Shown: positions 1-6,053, counted from the first letter of the stretch. The stretch: 6,172 bases of DNA from JBFJWR01 sp041623535 (GCA_041623535.1 JBFJWR010000177.1:1-6172); one strand, 5' to 3'. Made by a program: numbers and translations. The notes: a model not told the origin generated them from the letters alone.

Positions 1-1088
1 GCGTCTGCGCCGGACAGCTTTTGCAGGGTGCGGTATTCCACGTAATCCCCGGTGCGTACGGTATCGAACGCGATGATTTTGCGTGGCGCGATCGGGCCGA
101 AGTAAAGGTCTCGGTGGTGATCGATTTCCAGTACGGCGAGAAACTCCGCGTAAAAGTTACGCGAGGCGAAGCCAAAGCTCCGCGACTCATAACTGTTGAC
201 CAGGTCGACGATCGTGCGGCCGCCGGTTTTTTTCAGTCCGCGGGCGATACCGCCCCGACCATGGTTGTAGGCGGTCAGTGCCAGCGGCCAGCTGCCCAGC
301 ATCTTGTGGTCATCCAGCAGGTGGCGTGCGGCGCCGTCGGTACTGGTCCAGGGGTCGCGACGCTGGTCGACAATTTCGTCGTAGCGCATGTACATGCGGG
401 CAGAGGCCGGCATGAACTGCCAGAGGCCGGCGGCTCCGACCTTGGAGTAGGCGTCCACGTTGAAACTGGATTCCAGGACCGGCAGGCGCGTCAGCAGGCG
501 GGGCAGACCATGCTGGGCAAAGACGCGTTCCATGTCCGGCAGGTAATGGCCGGCCACTTCCAGCGCGTGCCGGGTCCGTTCGCGGAGCCCCCGTTGTGTA
601 CGTAGCTGGCCCGCCGATTGCACGAACCGCTGGTCGTCCTTGATGTGGGCAAAGCGTTCAAAAATGCGTCGTTCATCAGCGGTGAGGCTGGCGGGCTTGT
701 GACGCTTGGCGTGTATTTTCCTGAGCAGGGCTTCCCCGCGTTGCTTGGCCTCGTGTTCCGCCTTGCGGCGCTGGCGTGCCAGGGTGTCCGCCTTCATTCC
801 CCGTTTCATGGTGGAAAAATCCAGAATTTCCAGCACGACTTCGGGGTGAATTGCCGAATGCACCACGGACTGGTCTTCGGAGAACTCGGAGAACACCCGT
901 ATCCAGAATCCGACTGCGGGCTCCAGTGCGTCGTACCTTGGAAACGTTTGGGCTTCCTGCTCGCTCATCCATGCCAGCGGGGTATGGCCGGGGTGCAGGG
1001 GGAAGGGGCTGGCGGAAACGGTGCCGCCCAGCAGCAGGCTCGTCAGGAGGAGGAGCCTGGTGGCAGCGCACTTGAAGCGAGATGGCAT
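1..1088 (-). CDS. MltD-like lytic murein transglycosylase (partial, C-terminus beyond left edge)
   Basis: Reading leftward from ATG at 1088-1086, 362 codons are open to the window edge. The product should cleave the glycan strand of peptidoglycan in the periplasm, forming 1,6-anhydromuramyl ends (GH23/SLT family). Residues 1-28 form a signal peptide: basic start, LLLLTSLLLGG core, cleavage after VSA. There is no lipobox cysteine, unlike E. coli MltD. Residues about 55-70 hold the VGFWIRVFSEF segment common in this group, and about 94-150 are a Lys/Arg-rich, probably helical linker. The SLT domain spans about 194-322: catalytic Glu206 in LESSFN, then SKVGAAGLWQFMP (from about 217), AYNHGRGGI (from 273) and SRNFYAEFLAV (from 309). 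This motif order fits the MltD type; C-terminal LysM repeats, if any, are outside the window. AGGA (complement of 1094-1097) lies 5 nt before the ATG and supports the start. The gene is divergent from the thioesterase operon. Family certain; MltD subtype likely. Confidence 0.93.
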   Translation of the reverse strand, partial: MPSRFKCAATRLLLLTSLLLGGTVSASPFPLHPGHTPLAWMSEQEAQTFPRYDALEPAVGFWIRVFSEFSEDQSVVHSAIHPEVVLEILDFSTMKRGMKADTLARQRRKAEHEAKQRGEALLRKIHAKRHKPASLTADERRIFERFAHIKDDQRFVQSAGQLRTQRGLRERTRHALEVAGHYLPDMERVFAQHGLPRLLTRLPVLESSFNVDAYSKVGAAGLWQFMPASARMYMRYDEIVDQRRDPWTSTDGAARHLLDDHKMLGSWPLALTAYNHGRGGIARGLKKTGGRTIVDLVNSYESRSFGFASRNFYAEFLAVLEIDHHRDLYFGPIAPRKIIAFDTVRTGDYVEYRTLQKLSGAD

Positions 1089-1093
1089 GTCAG

Positions 1094-1097
1094 TCCT
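1094..1097 (-). promoter_or_regulatory. Ribosome binding site of the lytic transglycosylase
   Basis: The minus strand reads AGGA here, 5 nt upstream of the ATG at 1088-1086. It fixes the chosen start of the transglycosylase gene, which is also the start that gives a proper signal peptide. Confidence 0.6.
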
Positions 1098-1120
1098 GAG
1101 TTAGGTGTGAGTGTTAATGC

Positions 1121-1126
1121 ATTATC
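1121..1126 (-). promoter_or_regulatory. Possible -10 element for the lytic transglycosylase
   Basis: The minus strand reads GATAAT (5 of 6 matches to TATAAT), about 33 nt upstream of the start codon, which would give a short leader of about 25 nt. No recognisable TTGACA-like -35 hexamer sits 16-18 nt upstream, so this is only a candidate. It overlaps the palindrome at 1115-1124, which could act as an operator. Confidence 0.25.
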
Positions 1127-1301
1127 GTAAGACTTCGGCGTTGAGACTGCCAGCACCTGCGGCTCATCTACAGCACATTTGCACCAGATATAAAGCGGGC
1201 TTTGTTCCGTGCTGGACATTTTTTCCGGATACGCTCAGTCTGCGATCTGTTGTCGACTGGCAAAATTGGCCATTCCGGAATAGTGAAGACTGGAGACGGA
1301 C

Positions 1302-1325
1302 ATGAGCGGGTCTGAGTGTGACTGA
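1302..1325 (+). other. Possible 7-codon leader ORF upstream of thioesterase 1
   Basis: ATG at 1302 lies 6 nt after a good GGAG ribosome binding site (1292-1295) and encodes MSGSECD followed by TGA at 1323-1325. The frame overlaps the GTG start (1318-1320) of the hotdog gene, which has no good ribosome binding site of its own. Ribosomes could load at the leader and re-initiate at the GTG. The alternative is that the leader is the true N-terminus and a one-base difference in the sequence separates it from the main frame. The peptide itself has no recognised function. Confidence 0.35.
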
Positions 1326-1797
1326 CCAGGAAACCGAAAAAGAGAAACTGCGGCGTTTTTCAGAGCAGTTGATCGCGCATGTGCCGCACAGCCGGGATAT
1401 GGGCCACGAAATCGAAGAGGTCGGCAGCGGTCGGGCAACACTGCGGCAACCATTTCGCGACTGCCTGGTTGGTGATCCCGAGCACGGCCTGATTCATACC
1501 GGGGTGCAGATCACCCTGATCGATGCCGCTTTCGGCATCGCCGTGTTCAGTGCACTGGGGAAAATCCAGACCATCGCCACCCTCGATTTACGGATGGAAT
1601 ATTTACGCGCGGCGGTGGCGGGGAAAGACCTGTATGGCTGCGCTGAGTGCCATCGTCTGACCGATCAGATTGCTTTCGTGCGCGGTACGATCTGGCAGGA
1701 TAACCCGGCGCGGCCGGTTTCAACCGCCCAGGCGGCGTTCATGGTCGGCAGTGCGCGGGCCCGCAACAAGAAACTCGACCAGGTGGGGCGCGAATGA
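1318..1797 (+). CDS. PaaI-like hotdog-fold acyl-CoA thioesterase, Asp type
   Basis: A 159-residue protein predicted to hydrolyse acyl-CoA to free acid and CoA in the cytoplasm as a hotdog-fold oligomer. The active-site helix matches the PaaI/4HBT pattern: His60-Thr-Gly, then LIDAAFGIAV with Asp69 at the catalytic position, nine residues after the histidine as in E. coli PaaI. The usual HGG is HTG here. The expected beta-strand segment follows (TLDLRMEYLRAA, about 88-99). Length is normal for the family, with a charged helical N-terminus (ETEKEKLRRF). Start GTG at 1318 is the first normal start after an in-frame TGA at 1303-1305, but its ribosome binding site is weak. A better one serves ATG 1302 in another frame. 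The stop overlaps the next start (ATGA, 1794-1797), so the two thioesterases are translationally coupled. Substrate unknown; the family call is firm. Confidence 0.85.
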   Translation: MTDQETEKEKLRRFSEQLIAHVPHSRDMGHEIEEVGSGRATLRQPFRDCLVGDPEHGLIHTGVQITLIDAAFGIAVFSALGKIQTIATLDLRMEYLRAAVAGKDLYGCAECHRLTDQIAFVRGTIWQDNPARPVSTAQAAFMVGSARARNKKLDQVGRE

Positions 1798-2276
1798 ACG
1801 AGCCGACTGAACGCGAGAAGTTTCGCGAGGCAGCGCATGCGCGGGACGTGCAGCGCCTGATCGCGCTGGTCCCTTTTTCCTCCTACCTGGGCCTGCAGGC
1901 GCGGTTTGAGGGCGAAGAACTGATCTTTACACTGCCGTTTCAGGAACGACTGGTCGGGAATTCTGCCATTCGGGCCCTGCATGGCGGGGTGGTCGCTGGC
2001 TTCCTGGAGAATGCCGCGGTCATCCAGTTGCTGATTGTCGAGGATCGTGGCCGGGTACCCAAGCCGGTGGACTTTTCCATCGACTACCTGCGTACCGCGA
2101 AAACCCAGGATCTGCACGCCTGTTGCGAGGTACTGCGCCAGGGCCGCCGGGTCGCCCAGGTGCAGATTTCCTGCTGGCAGGCCGATCGGGACATCCAGGT
2201 GGCCGTCGCCCGGGCGCATTTTCTGTTGCTGCCGCGCAAGGAGTTCGCACCCGATTCGGCGGGGCAGGCGGTATGA
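1794..2276 (+). CDS. PaaI-like hotdog-fold acyl-CoA thioesterase, Glu type (paralogue)
   Basis: A 160-residue cytoplasmic hotdog protein, a divergent paralogue of the gene just before it. Both share the layout of a charged N-terminal helix (EREKFRE here), a VP(F/H)S segment, LPF/QPF then LVG, and a YLR strand. The active-site helix reads His63-Gly-Gly then FLENAAV, with Glu72 where the first paralogue has Asp69. A Glu at this place is typical of the YdiI/MenI-EntH side of the hotdog thioesterases. A DFSIDYLR strand (about 93-100) and the HFLLLP strand near the end complete the fold. ATG at 1794 overlaps the upstream stop by 4 bp, so translation is coupled and 1:1 production of the two proteins is likely. 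A mixed oligomer is possible but unproven. An 88-bp gap separates it from the CoA-transferase gene. Substrate not predictable. Confidence 0.84.
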   Translation: MNEPTEREKFREAAHARDVQRLIALVPFSSYLGLQARFEGEELIFTLPFQERLVGNSAIRALHGGVVAGFLENAAVIQLLIVEDRGRVPKPVDFSIDYLRTAKTQDLHACCEVLRQGRRVAQVQISCWQADRDIQVAVARAHFLLLPRKEFAPDSAGQAV

Positions 2277-2314
2277 ACGCAATCCGCCTCCTGAACTACA
2301 CTTTTTGATCACTT

Positions 2315-2333
2315 GCGGGAGGTGGTCTCCTGC
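2315..2333 (+). other. Hairpin between thioesterase 2 and the CoA-transferase
   Basis: GCGGGAG (2315-2321) pairs with CTCCTGC (2327-2333) through seven base pairs including one G-U, with the loop GTGGT. No T-run follows, so it is not a standard intrinsic terminator. It lies 18 nt before the GGAGGT ribosome binding site of the next gene. It could be a processing site, an operator or a chance fold. The rest of the 2277-2364 gap shows no convincing promoter; TTGATC at 2305-2310 has no well-spaced -10 partner. Confidence 0.4.
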
Positions 2334-2351
2334 CAGAATTGCCTAACCAAC

Positions 2352-2357
2352 GGAGGT
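2352..2357 (+). promoter_or_regulatory. Ribosome binding site of the acetyl-CoA hydrolase/transferase
   Basis: GGAGGT, a near-perfect match to the anti-Shine-Dalgarno sequence, ends 7 nt before ATG 2365. It fixes the start of the long CoA-transferase gene and predicts strong translation independent of the thioesterase genes. Confidence 0.8.
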
Positions 2358-2364
2358 CGCCCGC

Positions 2365-4548
2365 ATGACGCAGCCCCATCAACCCCTGGTCCTGGATGAC
2401 GTAGAACGATGCGTCGATGAAATCATCGCGCGTGTCGGAACCCGTCTGGTTGTGGGTATGCCACTGGGCCTGGGCAAGCCGCCGCAACTGGTCAATGCAT
2501 TGTTCCAGCGCGCCTGCAACGACAGCAGCATCCAACTCAAGATTCTCAGTGCGCTCTCGCTGGAAAAGCCCACGGGCAGCAGCGCACTGGAACGCGCTTT
2601 CCTGGGTCCGTTTGTCGAGCGGGTTTACGGTGACTGCCCCGATCTCGACTACATGAAAGCGGTGCGCAAGCAGAACCTGCCGAAGAATATCGAGGTGTGC
2701 GAGTTCTTCTTCAAGCCCGGTTCGTTCATGAACAACCACTATGCGCAGCAGCATTACATCAACTCGAATTACACCCATGCCGCGCGCGATGTGTTTGCCC
2801 AGGGCTGTAACGTGGCCATGCAGGCCTGTGCCAGCAAGGTGATCGACGGCCAGACCGTGTATTCCATGTCCTGCAATCCGGACACCGGGCCCGAACTGCT
2901 GGAACTGATGCGTGAGCGTGAGGCGGCTGGCGGTGAAAAGTGCCTGGTGATCATGCAGGTCAATGAGAAGCTGCCATTCATGTACAACGATGCCATCGTC
3001 GAGGATGGCATGGTCGATATCATCGTCGACAACCCGAAATACAGCACCACGTTGTTTTCGACGCCGAAAATGTCTGTTGCCACTCCTGATTACATGATTG
3101 GTCTGAACGCCTCGGCAATGATTCGCGATGGCGGCACCCTGCAAATCGGCATCGGCGCGCTCGGTGACGCCATTGTGTATGCGGCGAAGCTGCGACATGA
3201 ACACAATGAGCAGTACAAGGAAATTCTCGGGGAGGCCGGCATCCTGGTGAATGCCAGCGATCTGATCAGTAATATCGGCGGCACCGATCCGTTCGAAAAA
3301 GGCCTGTACGGGGCGACTGAAATGTTCGTCGATGGCTTCATGCACCTGTACAAGGCAGGCATACTCAAACGCAAGGTCTATGACTTTGTCGAACTTCAGC
3401 GCTTGCTGAATCGCGGTGAGATCTCCGACCGTGATGCGCTGCGGCCGGACCTGTTCGATATGCTGGAGCGCGAAGGCGAGCGCGTCATCCGCACCCACGA
3501 ATTTGAAGTCCTGCAGCATCACGGCGTGTTTCGTGATGACTGCAGTTATGACCTCGGACACATTATTGCGCCCGATGGCGAGCGCATCATGGCCAACCTG
3601 GCGATCCCCGAGACACGGCAGAAACTTGCCGAGAAATGCCTTGGCACGAAGTTACGTAACGGCGTCATTCTGCACGGCGGCTTCTTCCTGGGACCGCGTG
3701 ATTTCTACGACATGCTCAACGAATTGCCGGAAGAGGAAGTGCGGCAGATCTGCATGAGCACGGTGTACAGGATTAACCAGCTGGATGGTGACCCGCCGCT
3801 GTACAAGGCGCAGCGCAAAGATGCCCGCTTTATCAATACCGGCATCATGCCGTCGTTGTTTGGCTCGGTGGCCTCGGATGCATTGGCCGATAATCGCGTC
3901 ATTTCCGGTGTCGGCGGCCAGTTCAATTTTGTCGACATGGCGCATCACCTGAAAGACGGTCGTTCCATCCTGATGTGTCGCGCAGTTCGCGACAAGGAAG
4001 GTGCCGGCGCTTCCAGTAACGTGGTGTTCAACTATGGGCACTGTACCGTGCCGCGCCATTTGCGTGACATCGTCATCACCGAATACGGCATTGCTGATCT
4101 GCGCAGCCGGACCGACTCCGAATGCGCCAAGGCGATGCTCAATGTGACCGATTCGCGATTCCAGGAAGACCTGCTGGCCATGGCCAAGAAGGCCGGCAAA
4201 GTCGAGGGGAGTTACGAGATCCCTGAGCATTTCCGCAACAACACCCCGGAAAAACTCGAACGCATACTCGAGTCGTACCGCAAGCAGGGGCATTTCCAGC
4301 CATTCCCGCTGGGTTGCGATTTCAATGAAGAAGAGTTGCTGCTGGGCAAGGTGCTGAAGGGTGTGAAGTCAGCAGCCACGACAACGCCCAAGTGGCGGTT
4401 GGCGCTGGACGCCCTGCTGTTCAAGGATATCCCGACCGGGGCGCAACCTTATTTCGAACGGCTGCAGATTGGCGAACCGCAGAGCATGCAGGACAGGGTC
4501 GTGCGCATGTTGCTGGTGCGTGAGTTGCAGGCCGCCGGCGCCTGTTGA
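2365..4548 (+). CDS. Long-form acetyl-CoA hydrolase / CoA-transferase (727 aa)
   Basis: A cytoplasmic enzyme of the acetyl-CoA hydrolase/CoA-transferase family (AcetylCoA_hydro plus C-terminal domain) that should either hydrolyse acyl-CoA or move CoA between carboxylic acids through a glutamyl-CoA intermediate. The N-terminal domain starts with VVGMPLGLGKPPQLVNAL (about 29-46). Glu319 in GATEMFVDG matches the catalytic Glu of the family (Glu294 in Acetobacter AarC). FINTGI (Asn491) and SGVGGQFNF (514-522) match the conserved Asn and the GGQ loop, with Asn521 where Asp is usual. TEYGIADLRSR (572-582) and FRNNTPEKL are C-terminal-domain signatures. Ordinary members have about 430-540 residues; here about 95 extra lie at 335-428 and about 75-100 at the C-terminus, placing it in a longer, poorly characterised clade. 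It follows two thioesterase genes on the same strand. Substrates (acetate, succinate, propionate) cannot be told from sequence. Confidence 0.9.
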   Translation: MTQPHQPLVLDDVERCVDEIIARVGTRLVVGMPLGLGKPPQLVNALFQRACNDSSIQLKILSALSLEKPTGSSALERAFLGPFVERVYGDCPDLDYMKAVRKQNLPKNIEVCEFFFKPGSFMNNHYAQQHYINSNYTHAARDVFAQGCNVAMQACASKVIDGQTVYSMSCNPDTGPELLELMREREAAGGEKCLVIMQVNEKLPFMYNDAIVEDGMVDIIVDNPKYSTTLFSTPKMSVATPDYMIGLNASAMIRDGGTLQIGIGALGDAIVYAAKLRHEHNEQYKEILGEAGILVNASDLISNIGGTDPFEKGLYGATEMFVDGFMHLYKAGILKRKVYDFVELQRLLNRGEISDRDALRPDLFDMLEREGERVIRTHEFEVLQHHGVFRDDCSYDLGHIIAPDGERIMANLAIPETRQKLAEKCLGTKLRNGVILHGGFFLGPRDFYDMLNELPEEEVRQICMSTVYRINQLDGDPPLYKAQRKDARFINTGIMPSLFGSVASDALADNRVISGVGGQFNFVDMAHHLKDGRSILMCRAVRDKEGAGASSNVVFNYGHCTVPRHLRDIVITEYGIADLRSRTDSECAKAMLNVTDSRFQEDLLAMAKKAGKVEGSYEIPEHFRNNTPEKLERILESYRKQGHFQPFPLGCDFNEEELLLGKVLKGVKSAATTTPKWRLALDALLFKDIPTGAQPYFERLQIGEPQSMQDRVVRMLLVRELQAAGAC

Positions 4549-4564
4549 GCTTTCGGAGTCCGTT

Positions 4565-4570
4565 GAGGAG
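4565..4570 (+). promoter_or_regulatory. Ribosome binding site of the exported phosphatase-like gene
   Basis: GAGGAG ends 9 nt before ATG 4580. It selects this ATG over in-frame upstream TTG codons inside the CoA-transferase gene, and over Met7 downstream. The 31-nt gap to the previous stop holds no terminator, so read-through from the CoA-transferase gene is likely. Confidence 0.7.
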
Positions 4571-4579
4571 CAGTCGCAG

Positions 4580-5098
4580 ATGCAGGTAATTAAATGGATG
4601 GGACGTCTGCTTTTTTTGTGGATAATCCCGCTGGGTGTTATTGCAGAGGAAACCGTCGTGAATTTCGAACAGTTACCAAATGTCCGTGAAGCGGGAGAGC
4701 AGGTGTATTCAGCCGGCCAGCCCAGCGCGCAGCAACTGCAGGAACTCGCCGGTCAGGGGCTGGCTGCGGTGATCAACCTGAGAGCGGTCGGCGAAGACGC
4801 AGGATTCGATGAGCCGGCATTGTTGCAACAGGCCGGTGTGGCGTACTACCACATCCCGGTGTCTGGTGGCGCGGACCTCACCCCTGAAAATGCGGAACGG
4901 CTGCATGGCTTGCTGGCGCAGCACGCCGGACAGCCGGTGCTGGTGCATTGTGCTTCCGGGAACCGGGTCGGTGCACTGCTGGCAGTCCGGGCGCACCGGC
5001 TGCAGGGGCAGGATGCCGAGCAGGCGCTGGCCACCGGGCGCCAGGCGGGTATGACGCGCCTGGAGGGTGCGGTTCGGGAATTGTTGCACGCTGAATAA
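4580..5098 (+). CDS. Exported CX4R protein-phosphatase-like protein (DUF442/BLH type)
   Basis: A 172-residue protein resembling the dual-specificity/tyrosine-phosphatase-like proteins of the DUF442 or 'beta-lactamase hydrolase-like phosphatase' group. Residues 1-22 look like a signal peptide (MQVIKWMGRLLFLWIIPLG, cleavage near IA-EE), so the mature protein should be periplasmic. The core follows the family order: VYSAGQPS (about 48-55), GLAAVINLR (about 64-72), YYHIPVSGG (about 93-101), then VLVHCASGNRVGALLA with nucleophile Cys124 and phosphate-binding Arg129. The spacing is CX4R rather than the CX5R of classical tyrosine phosphatases, as is usual in this family. The substrate is unknown, and phosphatase activity of such exported versions is inferred from the family, not shown. 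Its 3' end overlaps the open frame of the following hydrolase. Confidence 0.8.
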   Translation: MQVIKWMGRLLFLWIIPLGVIAEETVVNFEQLPNVREAGEQVYSAGQPSAQQLQELAGQGLAAVINLRAVGEDAGFDEPALLQQAGVAYYHIPVSGGADLTPENAERLHGLLAQHAGQPVLVHCASGNRVGALLAVRAHRLQGQDAEQALATGRQAGMTRLEGAVRELLHAE

Positions 5099-6053
5099 GT
5101 CCGGACGTTCCAAGCAGCCGGAAGTCTGCATCCTGCGCAATGGCGCATTGCGTTTTACCGCGTACTGTTATCGTCCGGCCACCCCGGTCCCGGTGCGTGG
5201 TTCCGTGCTCATGCTGCACGGATTTCCCGACACGCCCCATACGTTTGCGCCCCTGGTGCCGGCCCTGCTGGAAGCCGGATACCAGGTCGTGCTGCCGGTG
5301 ATGCGCGGTTACCAGCCCAGTTCCATTCCCGGAGACGGTAACCTGCAGATGGCCGCCATCGCAGCGGACGTGGTGGCCTGGCTCGATCAGGAACCGCTGG
5401 CCGGTCAGCCGGTACACCTGGTTGGCCATGACTGGGGCGCGGTCGCCGGGTATGCGACGGCAGGGCTGGCCGGCGATCGCCTGGTTTCTTTCTCGGCGCT
5501 GGCGATTCCCCCGGTGGGCAATGTGCTGCGCAGGGTTTGGCGCGTGCCCCGCCAGGTGTTGCTCTTCTGGTACCAGTTCCTGGCCCTGTTGCCGGGTATC
5601 GCGGAGCGCTGTTTCTCGGCGCGTAACTTTGCCCTGCCGGAGCGCCTGTGGCGCCGCTGGTCGCCGGATCTGGAACCGCCCCCTGCCTTGCTGGAAGCAA
5701 TGCGTGCCCATTTTCGCCTGCCGGGCGTGTTGACGGCGGCGCTGCGCTACTACCGCTCGTTGTACAGTTATCACCGCCCGGGTCGCTGGAAGTCGGAAAA
5801 ACTGTTCTGCGCCCCGGTGCGTGTGCCGGTCCTGATCCTCAACGGGTTGGATGATGGCTGTATCGATACCCGCCTGTTCGCCTATTGTATTAACGAGGAG
5901 CAATTTTCTGCCGGGGTGCATCACCACGCATTGACTGGCTGCGGTCACTGGCTGCACCTGGAGCGTGGGGATGAGGTGCTTGGCCGGTTGCTGGCGCATT
6001 TCGCTGCGAGTGAGGCACCGGGTTCGACAAATAGCACCGGGTTCGACAAATAA
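5067..6053 (+). CDS. Alpha/beta hydrolase, epoxide-hydrolase-like, start uncertain
   Basis: About 320 residues of alpha/beta-hydrolase fold, probably cytoplasmic. Numbered from GTG 5067: LMLHGFPD with the HGxP oxyanion motif (His51 to Pro54), MRGYQPSS, nucleophile elbow GHDWG with Asp122, Asp263 in NGLDDG as likely acid, and His294 in CGHWLHLE as base. An Asp nucleophile together with HGFP points to epoxide hydrolases rather than esterases. Tyrosines in the cap (RYYRSLYSY, about 225-235) are candidates for epoxide activation. The start is doubtful: after the in-frame TGA at 5052-5054 the only candidates are GTG 5067, CTG 5091, CTG 5133 and TTG 5148, none well spaced from a ribosome binding site. 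GTG 5067 overlaps the phosphatase-like gene by 32 bp, which suggests coupled translation. The last residues are altered by a 19-bp tandem duplication (6015-6052). Substrate unknown. Confidence 0.85.
   Translation: MRFGNCCTLNKSGRSKQPEVCILRNGALRFTAYCYRPATPVPVRGSVLMLHGFPDTPHTFAPLVPALLEAGYQVVLPVMRGYQPSSIPGDGNLQMAAIAADVVAWLDQEPLAGQPVHLVGHDWGAVAGYATAGLAGDRLVSFSALAIPPVGNVLRRVWRVPRQVLLFWYQFLALLPGIAERCFSARNFALPERLWRRWSPDLEPPPALLEAMRAHFRLPGVLTAALRYYRSLYSYHRPGRWKSEKLFCAPVRVPVLILNGLDDGCIDTRLFAYCINEEQFSAGVHHHALTGCGHWLHLERGDEVLGRLLAHFAASEAPGSTNSTGFDK
6015..6052 (+). repeat. Perfect 19-bp tandem duplication at the 3' end of the hydrolase gene
   Basis: GCACCGGGTTCGACAAATA occurs at 6015-6033 and again, base for base, at 6034-6052. 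The length is not a multiple of three, so the duplication shifts the frame: the hydrolase now ends at TAA 6051-6053. With one copy, the frame would run on to TGA 6070-6072, overlapping the ATG of the next gene. Confidence 0.95.

Larger units (their letters stand above)
1089..1317. other. Divergent intergenic region with two 10-bp palindromes
   Basis: These 229 bp separate the leftward transglycosylase from the rightward thioesterase genes and must hold both promoters. Two perfect 10-bp palindromes are visible: TAATGCATTA at 1115-1124 and ATTCCGGAAT at 1272-1281. The word TTCCGGA occurs at 1223-1229 and again at 1273-1279, exactly 50 bp apart. A TATAAA at 1189-1194 could be a plus-strand -10 element, but no convincing -35 accompanies it. 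I see no hairpin followed by a T-tract, no tRNA and no ORF of useful length other than the 7-codon leader at 1302-1325. Confidence 0.5.

Noticed and set aside
21..605. A 194-codon plus-strand frame in the transglycosylase region.
   Set aside because: The minus strand carries catalytic Glu206 and all SLT motifs over the same bases; the plus product resembles no family.
1201..1235. The T-run at 1219-1224 as part of an intrinsic terminator.
   Set aside because: No stable GC-rich stem immediately precedes it on either strand, and neither flanking gene ends here.
1665..2312. A 215-codon minus-strand frame opposite thioesterase 2.
   Set aside because: It is antisense to a well-supported hotdog gene and its sequence shows no domain.
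2296..3561. A 421-codon open frame on the minus strand opposite the CoA-transferase.
   Set aside because: It lies almost wholly inside a gene with clear family motifs, its product is rich in His, Asp and Val with no recognisable domain, and such long mirror frames are common in GC-rich genes.
3652..4293. A 213-codon minus-strand frame opposite the C-terminal domain of the CoA-transferase.
   Set aside because: The plus strand has conserved GGQ and TEYG motifs here; the antisense frame is a composition effect.
4469..4579. A 37-residue N-terminal extension of the phosphatase-like gene from TTG 4469.
   Set aside because: It lies inside the CoA-transferase gene, and ATG 4580 has a GAGGAG site 9 nt upstream and begins a good signal peptide.
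4878..5999. A 373-codon open frame on the minus strand opposite the hydrolase.
   Set aside because: The plus strand shows the full alpha/beta-hydrolase motif set; the minus product is Arg/Gln/His-rich, low in complexity near its end, and has no visible binding site or domain.
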